Source of the DNA: Candidatus Binatia bacterium
Lineage (GTDB): Bacteria > Desulfobacterota > Binatia > HRBIN30
Assembly: GCA_023150935.1 (NCBI GenBank)
Contig: JAKLJW010000001.1
Coordinates: forward strand, 391,877 to 455,876
Direction of reading: 5' to 3'
Length of the DNA stretch: 64,000 nucleotides
Below are positions 56,971-64,000 of the stretch, piece by piece. A program made the translations under genes and the position numbers. How positions within the stretch are numbered: the stretch's first letter is position 1; every line of letters starts with the position of its first letter. The notes beneath the pieces were generated by a model. That model was not told the DNA's origin. It worked only from the letters and a program-made list of their open reading frames with translations, and did no database searches.

Positions 56971-58269
56971 TTACAGGTCGGCCGTCGGCGCGATGGCGTA
57001 TACGCGCCCGTTGCCGGCGCCGATGTAGATCGTGCCCTCGGCATCGATGGCGGGCGACGACTCGACCACGGTGCCGCTGGTGGGGGGTCCCGGTGGAGGG
57101 GCGCAGGTTGCGCCGTCACCCACGCTGCAAACTGCGAGGACTTCGGGGGCGGTGCCCGCGTCGGCGATGATGAACACGCTGCCTGCCGGTGCGCTCGCGG
57201 CGGCCACGATGACCCTTGTGCCGCTGCTGGCGGTTGCCACAGCGGGCGAAGACAGGATCGGCCCGCCAAGCGCTAACTGCCATAGGATGGTGCCGCTGCC
57301 GCCGTCGACGGCGTAAAGAGTGCCGTCCTCCGAAGGGACGTAGAGCGTGCCGCCGGCCAACGCCGGGGAACCGGATACCGGACCTACCCGCAAGACCTTG
57401 AAGCCAGACGCGAGTTGTCCGGTGTCGTTGACACGGAAGACGCGGCCGTCGAGGTCGGCGGCGTATACCGTGTTGCCCGTGACGTCGACCACCGGGCTGG
57501 CAACGATCGGCGCCGAGGCTGCGAAGGTCCAGATGGGCACGCCCTTCCAGGTGAACGATCGCAACAGCCGGTCGTCGGCGCCGAAGTACAGGACGTTGCC
57601 CGGACCGAAGGCCAGGGACGACTGAGCGGACGGGATCACGCCGGCGAAACGAAACGCCCCGTTGGGACACACGGCGATGAACTGACCGTTCGCGGAGACC
57701 GTATAGATAGAACCATCGATACCATTGGTCGTGGGCGAGGCGAGGATGAAACCGCCATAGCTCACCGGCCATATTTGCGGCTGCGAGACACCGTTGCCGT
57801 CGGTGGCGTAAAGGTTGCCGTCGCCGGCGCCGACAAACAACGCATCGACGCCAAAGCGATCCGCAGCCATGGCGGAAGCGGTGATCGGCCCCAGAGCCTG
57901 CACGGGAATGGCGCTCAGGGCGCCGCTGGCACTGTCGATGGCGTACAGGTTGGCGTCGCTGGACCCCACAAAGACCGTCGATTCGGACGTGTTCAGGACC
58001 GGGGACGCGGCGAACGAGCCCTTGGCGGCTTCGTTCGGGGGAGGAAAGATCCAGCGCACCGCGTAGTTCGAGGCGCGCAGGTCGACACCGGTCAGGTTGC
58101 CGGTGTTGGCAAGATCGCGGCGGAACTTGGGCCACGACGAAGTGGCGAGCACGGCGTGGTTGGCGTAACTACACGGGATCTCCCCGGTATCATCGGACGA
58201 ACAGCCGAAGGCCGTGGTCAGGAAGAATACGCCGACGGCGGCGAGGGTCGCACGCGGGGTTCCCGTCAT
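56971..58269 (-). CDS. PQQ-like beta-propeller lipoprotein, copy 2
   Basis: This 432-residue protein has a lipoprotein signal (FFLTTAFGCSS). The repeats of the SSPAID..GTIYIG..DG.LYAI type each form a propeller blade (for example NLYAIDSASGALSAI; VVESSPAIDAEGTIYIGAGN). It is distantly like BamB or PQQ dehydrogenase propellers but lacks an evident catalytic site. Its ATG overlaps the stop of the next paralogue upstream (ATGA), so both are co-translated. It is convergent with glgP. Confidence 0.83.
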   Translation of the reverse strand: MTGTPRATLAAVGVFFLTTAFGCSSDDTGEIPCSYANHAVLATSSWPKFRRDLANTGNLTGVDLRASNYAVRWIFPPPNEAAKGSFAASPVLNTSESTVFVGSSDANLYAIDSASGALSAIPVQALGPITASAMAADRFGVDALFVGAGDGNLYATDGNGVSQPQIWPVSYGGFILASPTTNGIDGSIYTVSANGQFIAVCPNGAFRFAGVIPSAQSSLAFGPGNVLYFGADDRLLRSFTWKGVPIWTFAASAPIVASPVVDVTGNTVYAADLDGRVFRVNDTGQLASGFKVLRVGPVSGSPALAGGTLYVPSEDGTLYAVDGGSGTILWQLALGGPILSSPAVATASSGTRVIVAAASAPAGSVFIIADAGTAPEVLAVCSVGDGATCAPPPGPPTSGTVVESSPAIDAEGTIYIGAGNGRVYAIAPTADL

Positions 58270-59708
58270 TGTTCGCCCACAGCGTACAGCATGCCGTCCG
58301 TGGCGCCGACGTAAATCGTTCCTCCCTCGCTGATCGAAGGCGACGAGCGGATCGGGCTGGCCCCGGGAAGCTGCACCGGCCATCCCTCGAGCGGGGCGCC
58401 GTTGGCGGTGTCGATAACATATATATGTCCGGCGTCGGTCCCAAAGATCAGGTATTGATCCGCCGAGACGGCGGGCGAGGACCGCACGGCACCGACAATT
58501 GGCGTCGGCGCCGGCCCGCTCGGAAACAGGCGCTCGCCGGTGCGCAGGTCACGGACCACGAGGCTTCCCCCTTCGGTGACTCCGAAGGCGGTAGAGAACG
58601 CGTCCCCAGGTGTTGGGGTTGTTGTGGGTGTTCCGGTGGACGCACCGCTCGGAGTCGGCGTCGGGGTGGCGAGGTCCGTTGGCTCCGGCGTGGGAGTGAG
58701 GACAGCCTGGCTGCCGACCGATAGCGAGGTCGCCAGATTTCCCTCCGAAGCCGCGGTCCAAGCGAGGCTGCCGCCAAGGGTCCAGGCCAGGATGGCGCCG
58801 CTCCGGCTGGCGGCGAGTACGAGATCGGCAGTGGTCACGGGTGAGGGGGCGAGGTCGGTCGCGGCCGCGCGGCGGGGCAGATCTGAGCGGCCGGCTTCGA
58901 CGGTTCCGCTCCACAGGAGGCTGCCGTCGAGGGTGAGGGCGAAGACCGCGCCGTCGTCGGTGACCACGTAAAGGGCGTTGCCGAGGCTGAGGGCCGGGGA
59001 AGCAGTCATTGGGCCGACGCTGCGGTTCGGGGCGGCAGGATCCGGGAACTGCCACTGCAAGGTACCGTCGCTGTTGACCGCGTAGACCCTTCCGGTGCGG
59101 CCATCGAAGCCGTCGACCGTCGTCGTGATGAAGATGCCCGTAACGAGGCCGGTAAGGGGGTGGATCGTCAGCGTCGGGGAAGAAGCCATGCTAGCGCTGG
59201 TGACGGTTGGATCGATGGCGGCCGGCGAGAAACACAGGGTGCAATTGGCGCTGGTCCCCTTGTCCTCGAAGCCCAGCAGACGGCCGTCAAGCGAGGCAAT
59301 GAAGATGTAGTTGACGTCTTTGGTGGTGTACACGAACGGCGACGACACCAGCGGTCCGAGTGGCGGAGTGGGGCAGACGGCACAGGTGTCGGTGCGCCAG
59401 TGAACCTGACCCTTCCCGTTGACGGCGAGCAGCGTACCGCCCTCGCTTCCGACGTAGACGCGGCCGTCGACGGCGATTGCGGGTGACGACGACACCGGTG
59501 CGGGGGTCGCGGCGTCCACCGGGACCGACCAGAGGATCGCCGGCGTGGTCTGGGCAATCGGGGCGACGGCCGAGCCGGTGTTGTTGACGTTCTGGCGGAA
59601 CTTCGGCCACGCCGCGGACGGTGGAAATGGCGGTGCCTCGTCGTCGCTGCTGCAGCTCGCGGCGGCGAGCAAGAGAAGAGTGGGGAGCAGCAGGTGGGAC
59701 GGTCTCAT
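58266..59708 (-). CDS. PQQ-like beta-propeller lipoprotein, copy 1
   Basis: This 480-residue protein has a lipoprotein signal LLLLAAASCSSDD, an AWPKFRQNVNNTGSA motif shared with its neighbour (AWPKFR-like start is common in this family), and propeller repeats. A Thr-Pro linker of about 40 residues is inserted late in the chain (TPTPEPTDLATPTPTPSG) between blades. The start at 59708 is chosen for its signal peptide; 59726 and 59738 are alternatives. It is a paralogue of the coupled downstream gene. Function unknown, likely surface or periplasmic. Confidence 0.8.
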   Translation of the reverse strand: MRPSHLLLPTLLLLAAASCSSDDEAPPFPPSAAWPKFRQNVNNTGSAVAPIAQTTPAILWSVPVDAATPAPVSSSPAIAVDGRVYVGSEGGTLLAVNGKGQVHWRTDTCAVCPTPPLGPLVSSPFVYTTKDVNYIFIASLDGRLLGFEDKGTSANCTLCFSPAAIDPTVTSASMASSPTLTIHPLTGLVTGIFITTTVDGFDGRTGRVYAVNSDGTLQWQFPDPAAPNRSVGPMTASPALSLGNALYVVTDDGAVFALTLDGSLLWSGTVEAGRSDLPRRAAATDLAPSPVTTADLVLAASRSGAILAWTLGGSLAWTAASEGNLATSLSVGSQAVLTPTPEPTDLATPTPTPSGASTGTPTTTPTPGDAFSTAFGVTEGGSLVVRDLRTGERLFPSGPAPTPIVGAVRSSPAVSADQYLIFGTDAGHIYVIDTANGAPLEGWPVQLPGASPIRSSPSISEGGTIYVGATDGMLYAVGEQ

Positions 59709-59741
59709 GGCGCGCGGACTTGACATAGTGGTTGGCAAAAC

Positions 59742-60350
59742 TCAATCCCGTGGGCGCCGGGCCACCAATCGGGCTAGGTAGGCCTGGCGCCCGCCGTCGG
59801 GAAATAGACCTTCTTCATAAAGATCGATGTCGAAGCCGGCGAAGGCTTCGCCGAGCTCACCGGGGTGCAGCAGGAACTCGGGATTGCTTGGGTGCCCGAG
59901 GGCAAGCTGCCGGATGAGGAACGTCTCGACCACGACCAGACCCCCTGGTCTGAGGGCTTGTCGTAACGTCGGAAACAGTGACCGCAACAGGTAGCGGATA
60001 TTGATAGCGGCGTCGTACCGAGCGATGGGCAGCGGGTACGATGAGAGGTCGGCCTGCACCGCGGAAATCGACAGCCCGTCGCGCCGGGCCGCGGCTAGCG
60101 CGAGCCGCAGACCCGCGTGCGAGAAGTCGATGGCCTCCACGCGGCATCCCCGCCGCGCCAGGAAGAGGGCGTTACGGCCGGTGCCCGCGGCAATGTCGAG
60201 GACACGGCCGTGGATGCGATCGGCGACGGCGGCGACCAGCCCGGAAGGCGGGTCGTCCGGACCGGGTTGCCGGCGTGAAGGTGTGGCCCGCGAACCGGCG
60301 GCGGCCGAACCCCCGTAGCGGTCTTCCCAGCGCTTGCGGTCCGCGTCCAT
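59742..60350 (-). CDS. Class I SAM-dependent methyltransferase
   Basis: This 202-residue protein has the SAM motif I VLDIAAGTGRNALFLA, VEAIDFSHAGLRLA, AVQADLSSYPLP and LRQALRPGGLVVVETF. It resembles TehB-like small methyltransferases. The substrate is unknown. It lies 15 bases downstream of comF on the same strand. Confidence 0.88.
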   Translation of the reverse strand: MDADRKRWEDRYGGSAAAGSRATPSRRQPGPDDPPSGLVAAVADRIHGRVLDIAAGTGRNALFLARRGCRVEAIDFSHAGLRLALAAARRDGLSISAVQADLSSYPLPIARYDAAINIRYLLRSLFPTLRQALRPGGLVVVETFLIRQLALGHPSNPEFLLHPGELGEAFAGFDIDLYEEGLFPDGGRQAYLARLVARRPRD

Positions 60351-60365
60351 GCCTGGGCTGCACCC

Positions 60366-61118
60366 TTAACCAAGGACGGCGCGGGCGAGGACGAGGACGT
60401 CGACCGAGCGCGCGCCGGCGCGCTGCAGGACCTGGGCGCATTCATTCACCGTGGCACCGGTGGTGTATACGTCGTCGACCAGAAGGATGCGTCGATCCGC
60501 CACCCGGCGCCGGTCGACGACCCGAAAAGCGCCGCGGACGTTGGCGAGTCGCTCCCGCCCGCGCAGCTCTACCTGGGCGCGGGTTGCCCGCACACGGTCA
60601 AGGGCATGGGGATCGACGAGGATACCCGTGAGCCGGCTGACGGGCCGGGCCAGCAGTTGCGCCTGGTTAAAGCCCCGCCAGCGGAGGCGAGACAGGTGTA
60701 AAGGGACCGGGACGATAAGGTCAGTGTCGGCGTGGACCGCGCTGACGGCGGCGAGCAGGGCGCCGAGCGGACGGGCCAACGTCACGTCGCGGCCGTACTT
60801 GTAACGCTGCAGTGCCCGGCGCAATGGGTCGGCTGTGGCGGAGGCCCGGTACACCCCACAGGCGCGGGCCCGGCGAAAACGGGGCCGGCGCTGGAGGCAG
60901 GGACCGCAGCGGTGGTCTCCGCGGTCGGCGGCAGGTTCGGTGCCGGGGGCCTGGGCGGTCGCGAAAGGGAGGCTGCATATCGGGCACATTGGCGTCTGCG
61001 GTGGGCTGATGTCGGCTCGGCAATGCGGGCAAAATCCCGGTGTCGCTGTCGGCGCTTCGCACCCCAGGCAACGAGGCGGATAGGCGAGGTCGAGAAAGGC
61101 GTGCCAGAGTCTGCGCAC
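60366..61118 (-). CDS. comF: ComF family phosphoribosyltransferase-like protein
   Basis: The protein has about 250 residues. An N-terminal double zinc ribbon (CLGCEAP, FCPHCRAD, CPICSLPF, CGPC) is followed by a PRTase domain with VPVPLHLSRLRWRGFNQ and the PRPP loop ILLVDDVYTTGATV. ComF takes part in natural DNA uptake in transformable bacteria; similar proteins occur widely with unknown roles. GTG 61118 gives the family start VRRLWHAFLDLAYPPRCLGC; the ATG at 61235 is an upstream alternative. Confidence 0.9.
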   Translation of the reverse strand: MRRLWHAFLDLAYPPRCLGCEAPTATPGFCPHCRADISPPQTPMCPICSLPFATAQAPGTEPAADRGDHRCGPCLQRRPRFRRARACGVYRASATADPLRRALQRYKYGRDVTLARPLGALLAAVSAVHADTDLIVPVPLHLSRLRWRGFNQAQLLARPVSRLTGILVDPHALDRVRATRAQVELRGRERLANVRGAFRVVDRRRVADRRILLVDDVYTTGATVNECAQVLQRAGARSVDVLVLARAVLG

Positions 61119-61266
61119 GGAGCCGATGCTAGGTGCCGGCCCGGGAAAGCGCAATCGAGGCGCCGCGAGATGGATTGTGCCTTCTCTACGGCGGGGAGCA
61201 AACGTACGGTCTCTTTGACTGGCCTCGGACCGCATAATATATGAACATTAGGCAGAGGGCGGTCGG

Positions 61267-61449
61267 ATGAAGCGCTTTCTAATCGGTTTCGCCGCCGGAG
61301 TCGGCATCATGTACTACTACTTGCATTACGCGGATACCTGGGAAACGCGCGGACGGGGTTGGATAGAGGGCGCGGCCTCCAACTACAGGGACGACAAGCA
61401 ACACGAAGCGGCACGCAGCGTGCTCGGCGACAACGAGCGGCGGCCGTGA
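61267..61449 (+). CDS. Small membrane-anchored protein
   Basis: This 60-residue protein has one hydrophobic N-terminal segment (FLIGFAAGVGIMYYYLHY) and a charged tail, with no known family. Its TGA overlaps the GTG start of the CoA-transferase gene (GTGA), so the two are translated together. Confidence 0.65.
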   Translation: MKRFLIGFAAGVGIMYYYLHYADTWETRGRGWIEGAASNYRDDKQHEAARSVLGDNERRP

Positions 61450-62642
61450 ATCCCTCGGCGCTCTCGGACATCCGTATCCTCGATCTTACCCGCGTAATCG
61501 CGGGTCCCTATGCCACCACGCTGCTCGGCGACATGGGGGCAGAGATTGTCAAGATCGAGCTTCCCGGTCGCGGCGACGATGCACGCTACGGTTACCCGGA
61601 CGTGGACGGCGTGCCGATCGCCTTCCTGGCGCTCAATCGTAACAAGAAGGGAATCACGTTGGATATCCGCACGGCGGAAGGTGCCGAAGTCTTCCGCCGC
61701 CTCGTCACGCACGCCGACGTGGTGGTCGAGAACTTCTCTGCCGGCACGATGGAGCGGTGGGGTCTCGGGTATGCCGATCTGGCCCGCATCAACCCACGGA
61801 TAGTCTACGCGGCGCTGTCGGGCTTCGGGCAGACGGGCCCGTACGCTGGCCGGACATCCTACGACATCATTGCTCAGGCGATGGGAGGACTCATGGGCCT
61901 GACCGGCTTCGCCGATGGCCCCCCGGTGCGCGGTGGCGGTGCGCTTGCGGACTTTATTGGCGGCGTTTTCACAGCTTACGGGATAGTGTGCGCGCTGTAC
62001 CGCCGCCAGCGATCGGGGACGGGCCAGATGGTGGATGTTTCCAACATGGACGCGATCTTCAGCATGCTGGACAACTGGGTGACGGTGCACGGGGTGACGG
62101 GTCGACTACCGGAGCGGTTGGGCAACCGTCATCCGTTTACGGCCCCGTACGATTGCTTCGAGGCAATAGACGGCTGGGTGGTGATTGGGATCGGCAACAA
62201 CCAGCTCTTTCGAACGCTGATGAGTGCCATTGGGCGCCCCGAACTGGGTAGGGACCCCCGTTACAAGTCTCCCACGGCCCGGCTGGAGCGGCACGACGAA
62301 GTCAATCGGCTGGTGGGCGAGTGGATTCGCGAGCACACCGTGGACGAGATCATGCGAACTCTCGGCCCGGAGGGAGCAAACATCCCTTGTGCGCCGGTGA
62401 TGACCGTGGACCGGTTGCTGCATGACCCCCAGGTCCGTGCCCGCGAAATGGTGGTTGAGTTGCCGCACCCGACAGTGGGTACGATTCCGGTGGCCGGGGT
62501 GCCGATCAAGTTGTCCGAGTCGCCGGGTCGCGTCGTGCGGCTCGGTCCCGAGTTGGGGCAGGACAACCGTGAAGTGTACGGGAATTGGCTCGGTTTGTCG
62601 GACGCCGAGATGGACCGCCTGCAGCGAGCCGGTGTGATCTGA
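61446..62642 (+). CDS. CaiB/BaiF family CoA-transferase
   Basis: This 398-residue family III CoA-transferase has ILDLTRVIAGPYATTLLGDM, GAEIVKIELPGRGDDAR, LNRNKKGITLDIRTAEG, SGFGQTGPYAGRTSYD and NRHPFTAPYDCFEAIDG. These enzymes move CoA between carboxylic acids, as in carnitine, formate/oxalate or aromatic acid metabolism; the substrate is not predictable. The start is a GTG overlapping the small membrane protein gene. Confidence 0.92.
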   Translation: MNPSALSDIRILDLTRVIAGPYATTLLGDMGAEIVKIELPGRGDDARYGYPDVDGVPIAFLALNRNKKGITLDIRTAEGAEVFRRLVTHADVVVENFSAGTMERWGLGYADLARINPRIVYAALSGFGQTGPYAGRTSYDIIAQAMGGLMGLTGFADGPPVRGGGALADFIGGVFTAYGIVCALYRRQRSGTGQMVDVSNMDAIFSMLDNWVTVHGVTGRLPERLGNRHPFTAPYDCFEAIDGWVVIGIGNNQLFRTLMSAIGRPELGRDPRYKSPTARLERHDEVNRLVGEWIREHTVDEIMRTLGPEGANIPCAPVMTVDRLLHDPQVRAREMVVELPHPTVGTIPVAGVPIKLSESPGRVVRLGPELGQDNREVYGNWLGLSDAEMDRLQRAGVI

Positions 62643-62800
62643 CGGCAAGCCGGGACAACGGTAGGGTACAGAGCTTGGAGCGTGGAGTGCGGAGCGCCGG
62701 GACGGCGGGGATTATCGGGGGGCGTCGGGCGTCGATGTTCCGGATTCCGTGCCTGGTATGTCCGGGCGTATGGTGACCGCCTGCCGAAGGGGAGTGAACA

Positions 62801-63286
62801 ATGGCATCGGAACTGCCCATCGTAGATCGTTTGAAGAAGGAACTGGCGGAGCTGCAGTACGAGCTGACGCATAAGATCCCGAAGGAATTGCAGGAGGCGG
62901 CAAGCCACGGGGATCTCAGCGAAAACGCTGAGTATGATGCGGCCAAGCACCGCCAGGAGTACGTGCGGGCCCGCATCGGTCAGCTGACCACGCGGATTCG
63001 CGAGCTGTCGTTGTACAACACCCAGTCGATTCCTGAGGGCGTGGTGGCCTACGGCAGTCGGGTGACGATCGAGGATCTCGACGAGGGCGGAACGCAGGTG
63101 TTCGACATTGTATTTCCCGAGGAGGTGAAGCCGTCGGAAGGGATGATTTCGATCGGTTCACCGCTGGGCCGTGCGCTGCTGAACCGCGGCGTCGGGGACG
63201 AAATCGAGGTGCAGACTCCTCGTGGCAAACGCAGCTATCAGATCACGGAGTTGCTGACGCTGCACCAGCGCAACGCGCCGGCTTGA
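62801..63286 (+). CDS. greA: Transcription elongation factor GreA
   Basis: This 161-residue protein has an N-terminal coiled coil (LKKELAELQYELTHKIPKEL) with the tip acidic residues in GDLSENAEYDAAK, and a C-terminal FKBP-like domain with ISIGSPLGRALLNRGVGDEI. It rescues backtracked RNA polymerase by stimulating transcript cleavage. GGGGAG precedes the ATG. The 158 bases upstream (62643-62800) hold no gene. Confidence 0.97.
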   Translation: MASELPIVDRLKKELAELQYELTHKIPKELQEAASHGDLSENAEYDAAKHRQEYVRARIGQLTTRIRELSLYNTQSIPEGVVAYGSRVTIEDLDEGGTQVFDIVFPEEVKPSEGMISIGSPLGRALLNRGVGDEIEVQTPRGKRSYQITELLTLHQRNAPA

Positions 63287-63303
63287 GCAGGTTCGGAATT
63301 CCG

Positions 63304-64000
63304 TCACAGCTCCGGCGTCAGGGGGGCGGCGAGATCGATCGGTGCGCCCGCCCGTAACGCCGCGGCGGCTTGCTCGGGTGGCACCGGGTTGCAGAAAACC
63401 CCGGTTGCCCACTCCATGCCGATCTCGCTGCCGATCTGGGGCACGATTTCCAGGTGCCAGTGAAACAGTGCGGCGTCATCGCCGTCGAGGGGGCCGCTGT
63501 GCACGGCGACGCTGTACTGGGGGTCGTGCAGCGTGGTCCGGAGGCGGGACACGGTCTCGACGAGTAGTGCCGCGAGTTCCCCCAGTAATAGGTCGCCCGC
63601 GGCGCCGAAGTCGGCAGCGTGCCGGCGCGGCAAGACCCAGGTTTCGAAGGGAAAGCCGGAAGCGAAGGGTACCACGGCAACGAACTCCGAGTTGCCGCAC
63701 ACGATCCTTTCTCCACGGCGCTCTTCGTCCCGCAGTACGTCGCAAAAAACGCAACGCTCTTTGATCGCATAGTAGTCTCGGGCCCCCGCCAACTCGTCTT
63801 CGAGGCGCCGAGGTGCAAAGGCCATCGCAACGACGTGCGAATGCTGATGCCTGAAACGGCTCCACGGTGCAGCGTGGTTCTTCATGACCACTGCATGCCG
63901 GAGGCGCCGGTCGCGACGGAGTTCGTTGAACCTGTCGACATAGCAGCGCAGCAGCCGTTCCATGTGGACACGATCGAAGTCCGCCCAGTGCGCGTGATGG
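63304..64000 (-). CDS. Galactose-1-phosphate uridylyltransferase-like protein, C-terminal part
   Basis: The frame is open to the last base, so the N-terminus is missing; about 231 residues are visible. It has CVFCDVL, FVAVVPFASGFPFETWVLPRR, VHSGPLDGDD, FHWHLEIVP and NPVPPEQAAAALR, all typical of GalT relatives. The catalytic HPHSQ site appears as HQHSH (about 45 residues into the visible part): the nucleophilic second His is kept, but Pro and the final Gln are changed. It may use a different nucleotide sugar from classical GalT. It is convergent with greA. Confidence 0.82.
   Translation of the reverse strand, partial: HHAHWADFDRVHMERLLRCYVDRFNELRRDRRLRHAVVMKNHAAPWSRFRHQHSHVVAMAFAPRRLEDELAGARDYYAIKERCVFCDVLRDEERRGERIVCGNSEFVAVVPFASGFPFETWVLPRRHAADFGAAGDLLLGELAALLVETVSRLRTTLHDPQYSVAVHSGPLDGDDAALFHWHLEIVPQIGSEIGMEWATGVFCNPVPPEQAAAALRAGAPIDLAAPLTPEL

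Overview
The window is a 64 kb, gene-dense, high-GC chromosomal segment from a Gram-negative bacterium. Lipobox lipoproteins, an OmpA-family protein, a DUF1329 protein and RecBCD support the Gram-negative assignment. Several secreted proteins carry Thr-Pro linkers and Cys-bounded double dockerin-like repeats (GD..xDG.VTVDEI...GC). From memory, this combination is typical of uncultured Desulfobacterota-like/Candidatus Binatota genomes; that placement is inference, since no rRNA is present.

Layout. 1-9.6 kb: end of a zinc-type ABC importer (znuA'-znuC-znuB), a membrane glycosyltransferase, a Kup potassium transporter, an OmpA lipoprotein, a DUF1329 protein and a HIT protein. 9.6-20.8 kb: a large secreted beta-helix protein, then a translationally coupled recC-recB-recD operon. 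20.8-25.4 kb: a rearranged accessory island. It holds a WYL regulator, a truncated mntA copy, an unrecognised gene, a YgiT/DUF4258 toxin-antitoxin-like pair, an orphan Phd-type antitoxin, a dispersed palindromic repeat, remnants of a CSLREA-type surface gene and of the WYL gene, and an intact MntA-HepT (MNT/HEPN) system. 25.6-32.6 kb: a subtilisin with dockerin-like modules, YjbQ, an LLM oxidoreductase, a tungsten aldehyde ferredoxin oxidoreductase with a MoaD-like partner, and another dockerin-like protein.

32,634-43,509 is a 10.9 kb integrated element in a tRNA-Arg(CCT) gene, bounded by a perfect 41 bp direct repeat of the tRNA 5' half and anticodon loop. It carries a sigma-like regulator, a Prim-Pol/DUF3987 replication protein, an excisionase-like gene, a run of small coupled genes including a bS21-like ribosomal protein, a large terminase, a PD-(D/E)XK-like nuclease, a ribbon-helix-helix protein and a tyrosine integrase. 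No capsid, portal or tail gene was recognised. The architecture is that of a phage-satellite-like or terminase-bearing integrative element, and a GGGCAAAGTG tandem pair occurs at both ends and at its excisionase gene. This is the most novel part of the window.

43.7-64 kb returns to core-like genes: a beta-propeller lipoprotein, a cohesin-like secreted protein, an acyl-CoA ligase, a sensor kinase, a GNAT protein, a GT2 glycosyltransferase, a dTDP-glucose dehydratase with glycogen debranching enzyme and phosphorylase, two coupled PQQ-like propeller lipoproteins, a methyltransferase, ComF, a CoA-transferase, GreA, and a GalT-like protein cut by the window edge.
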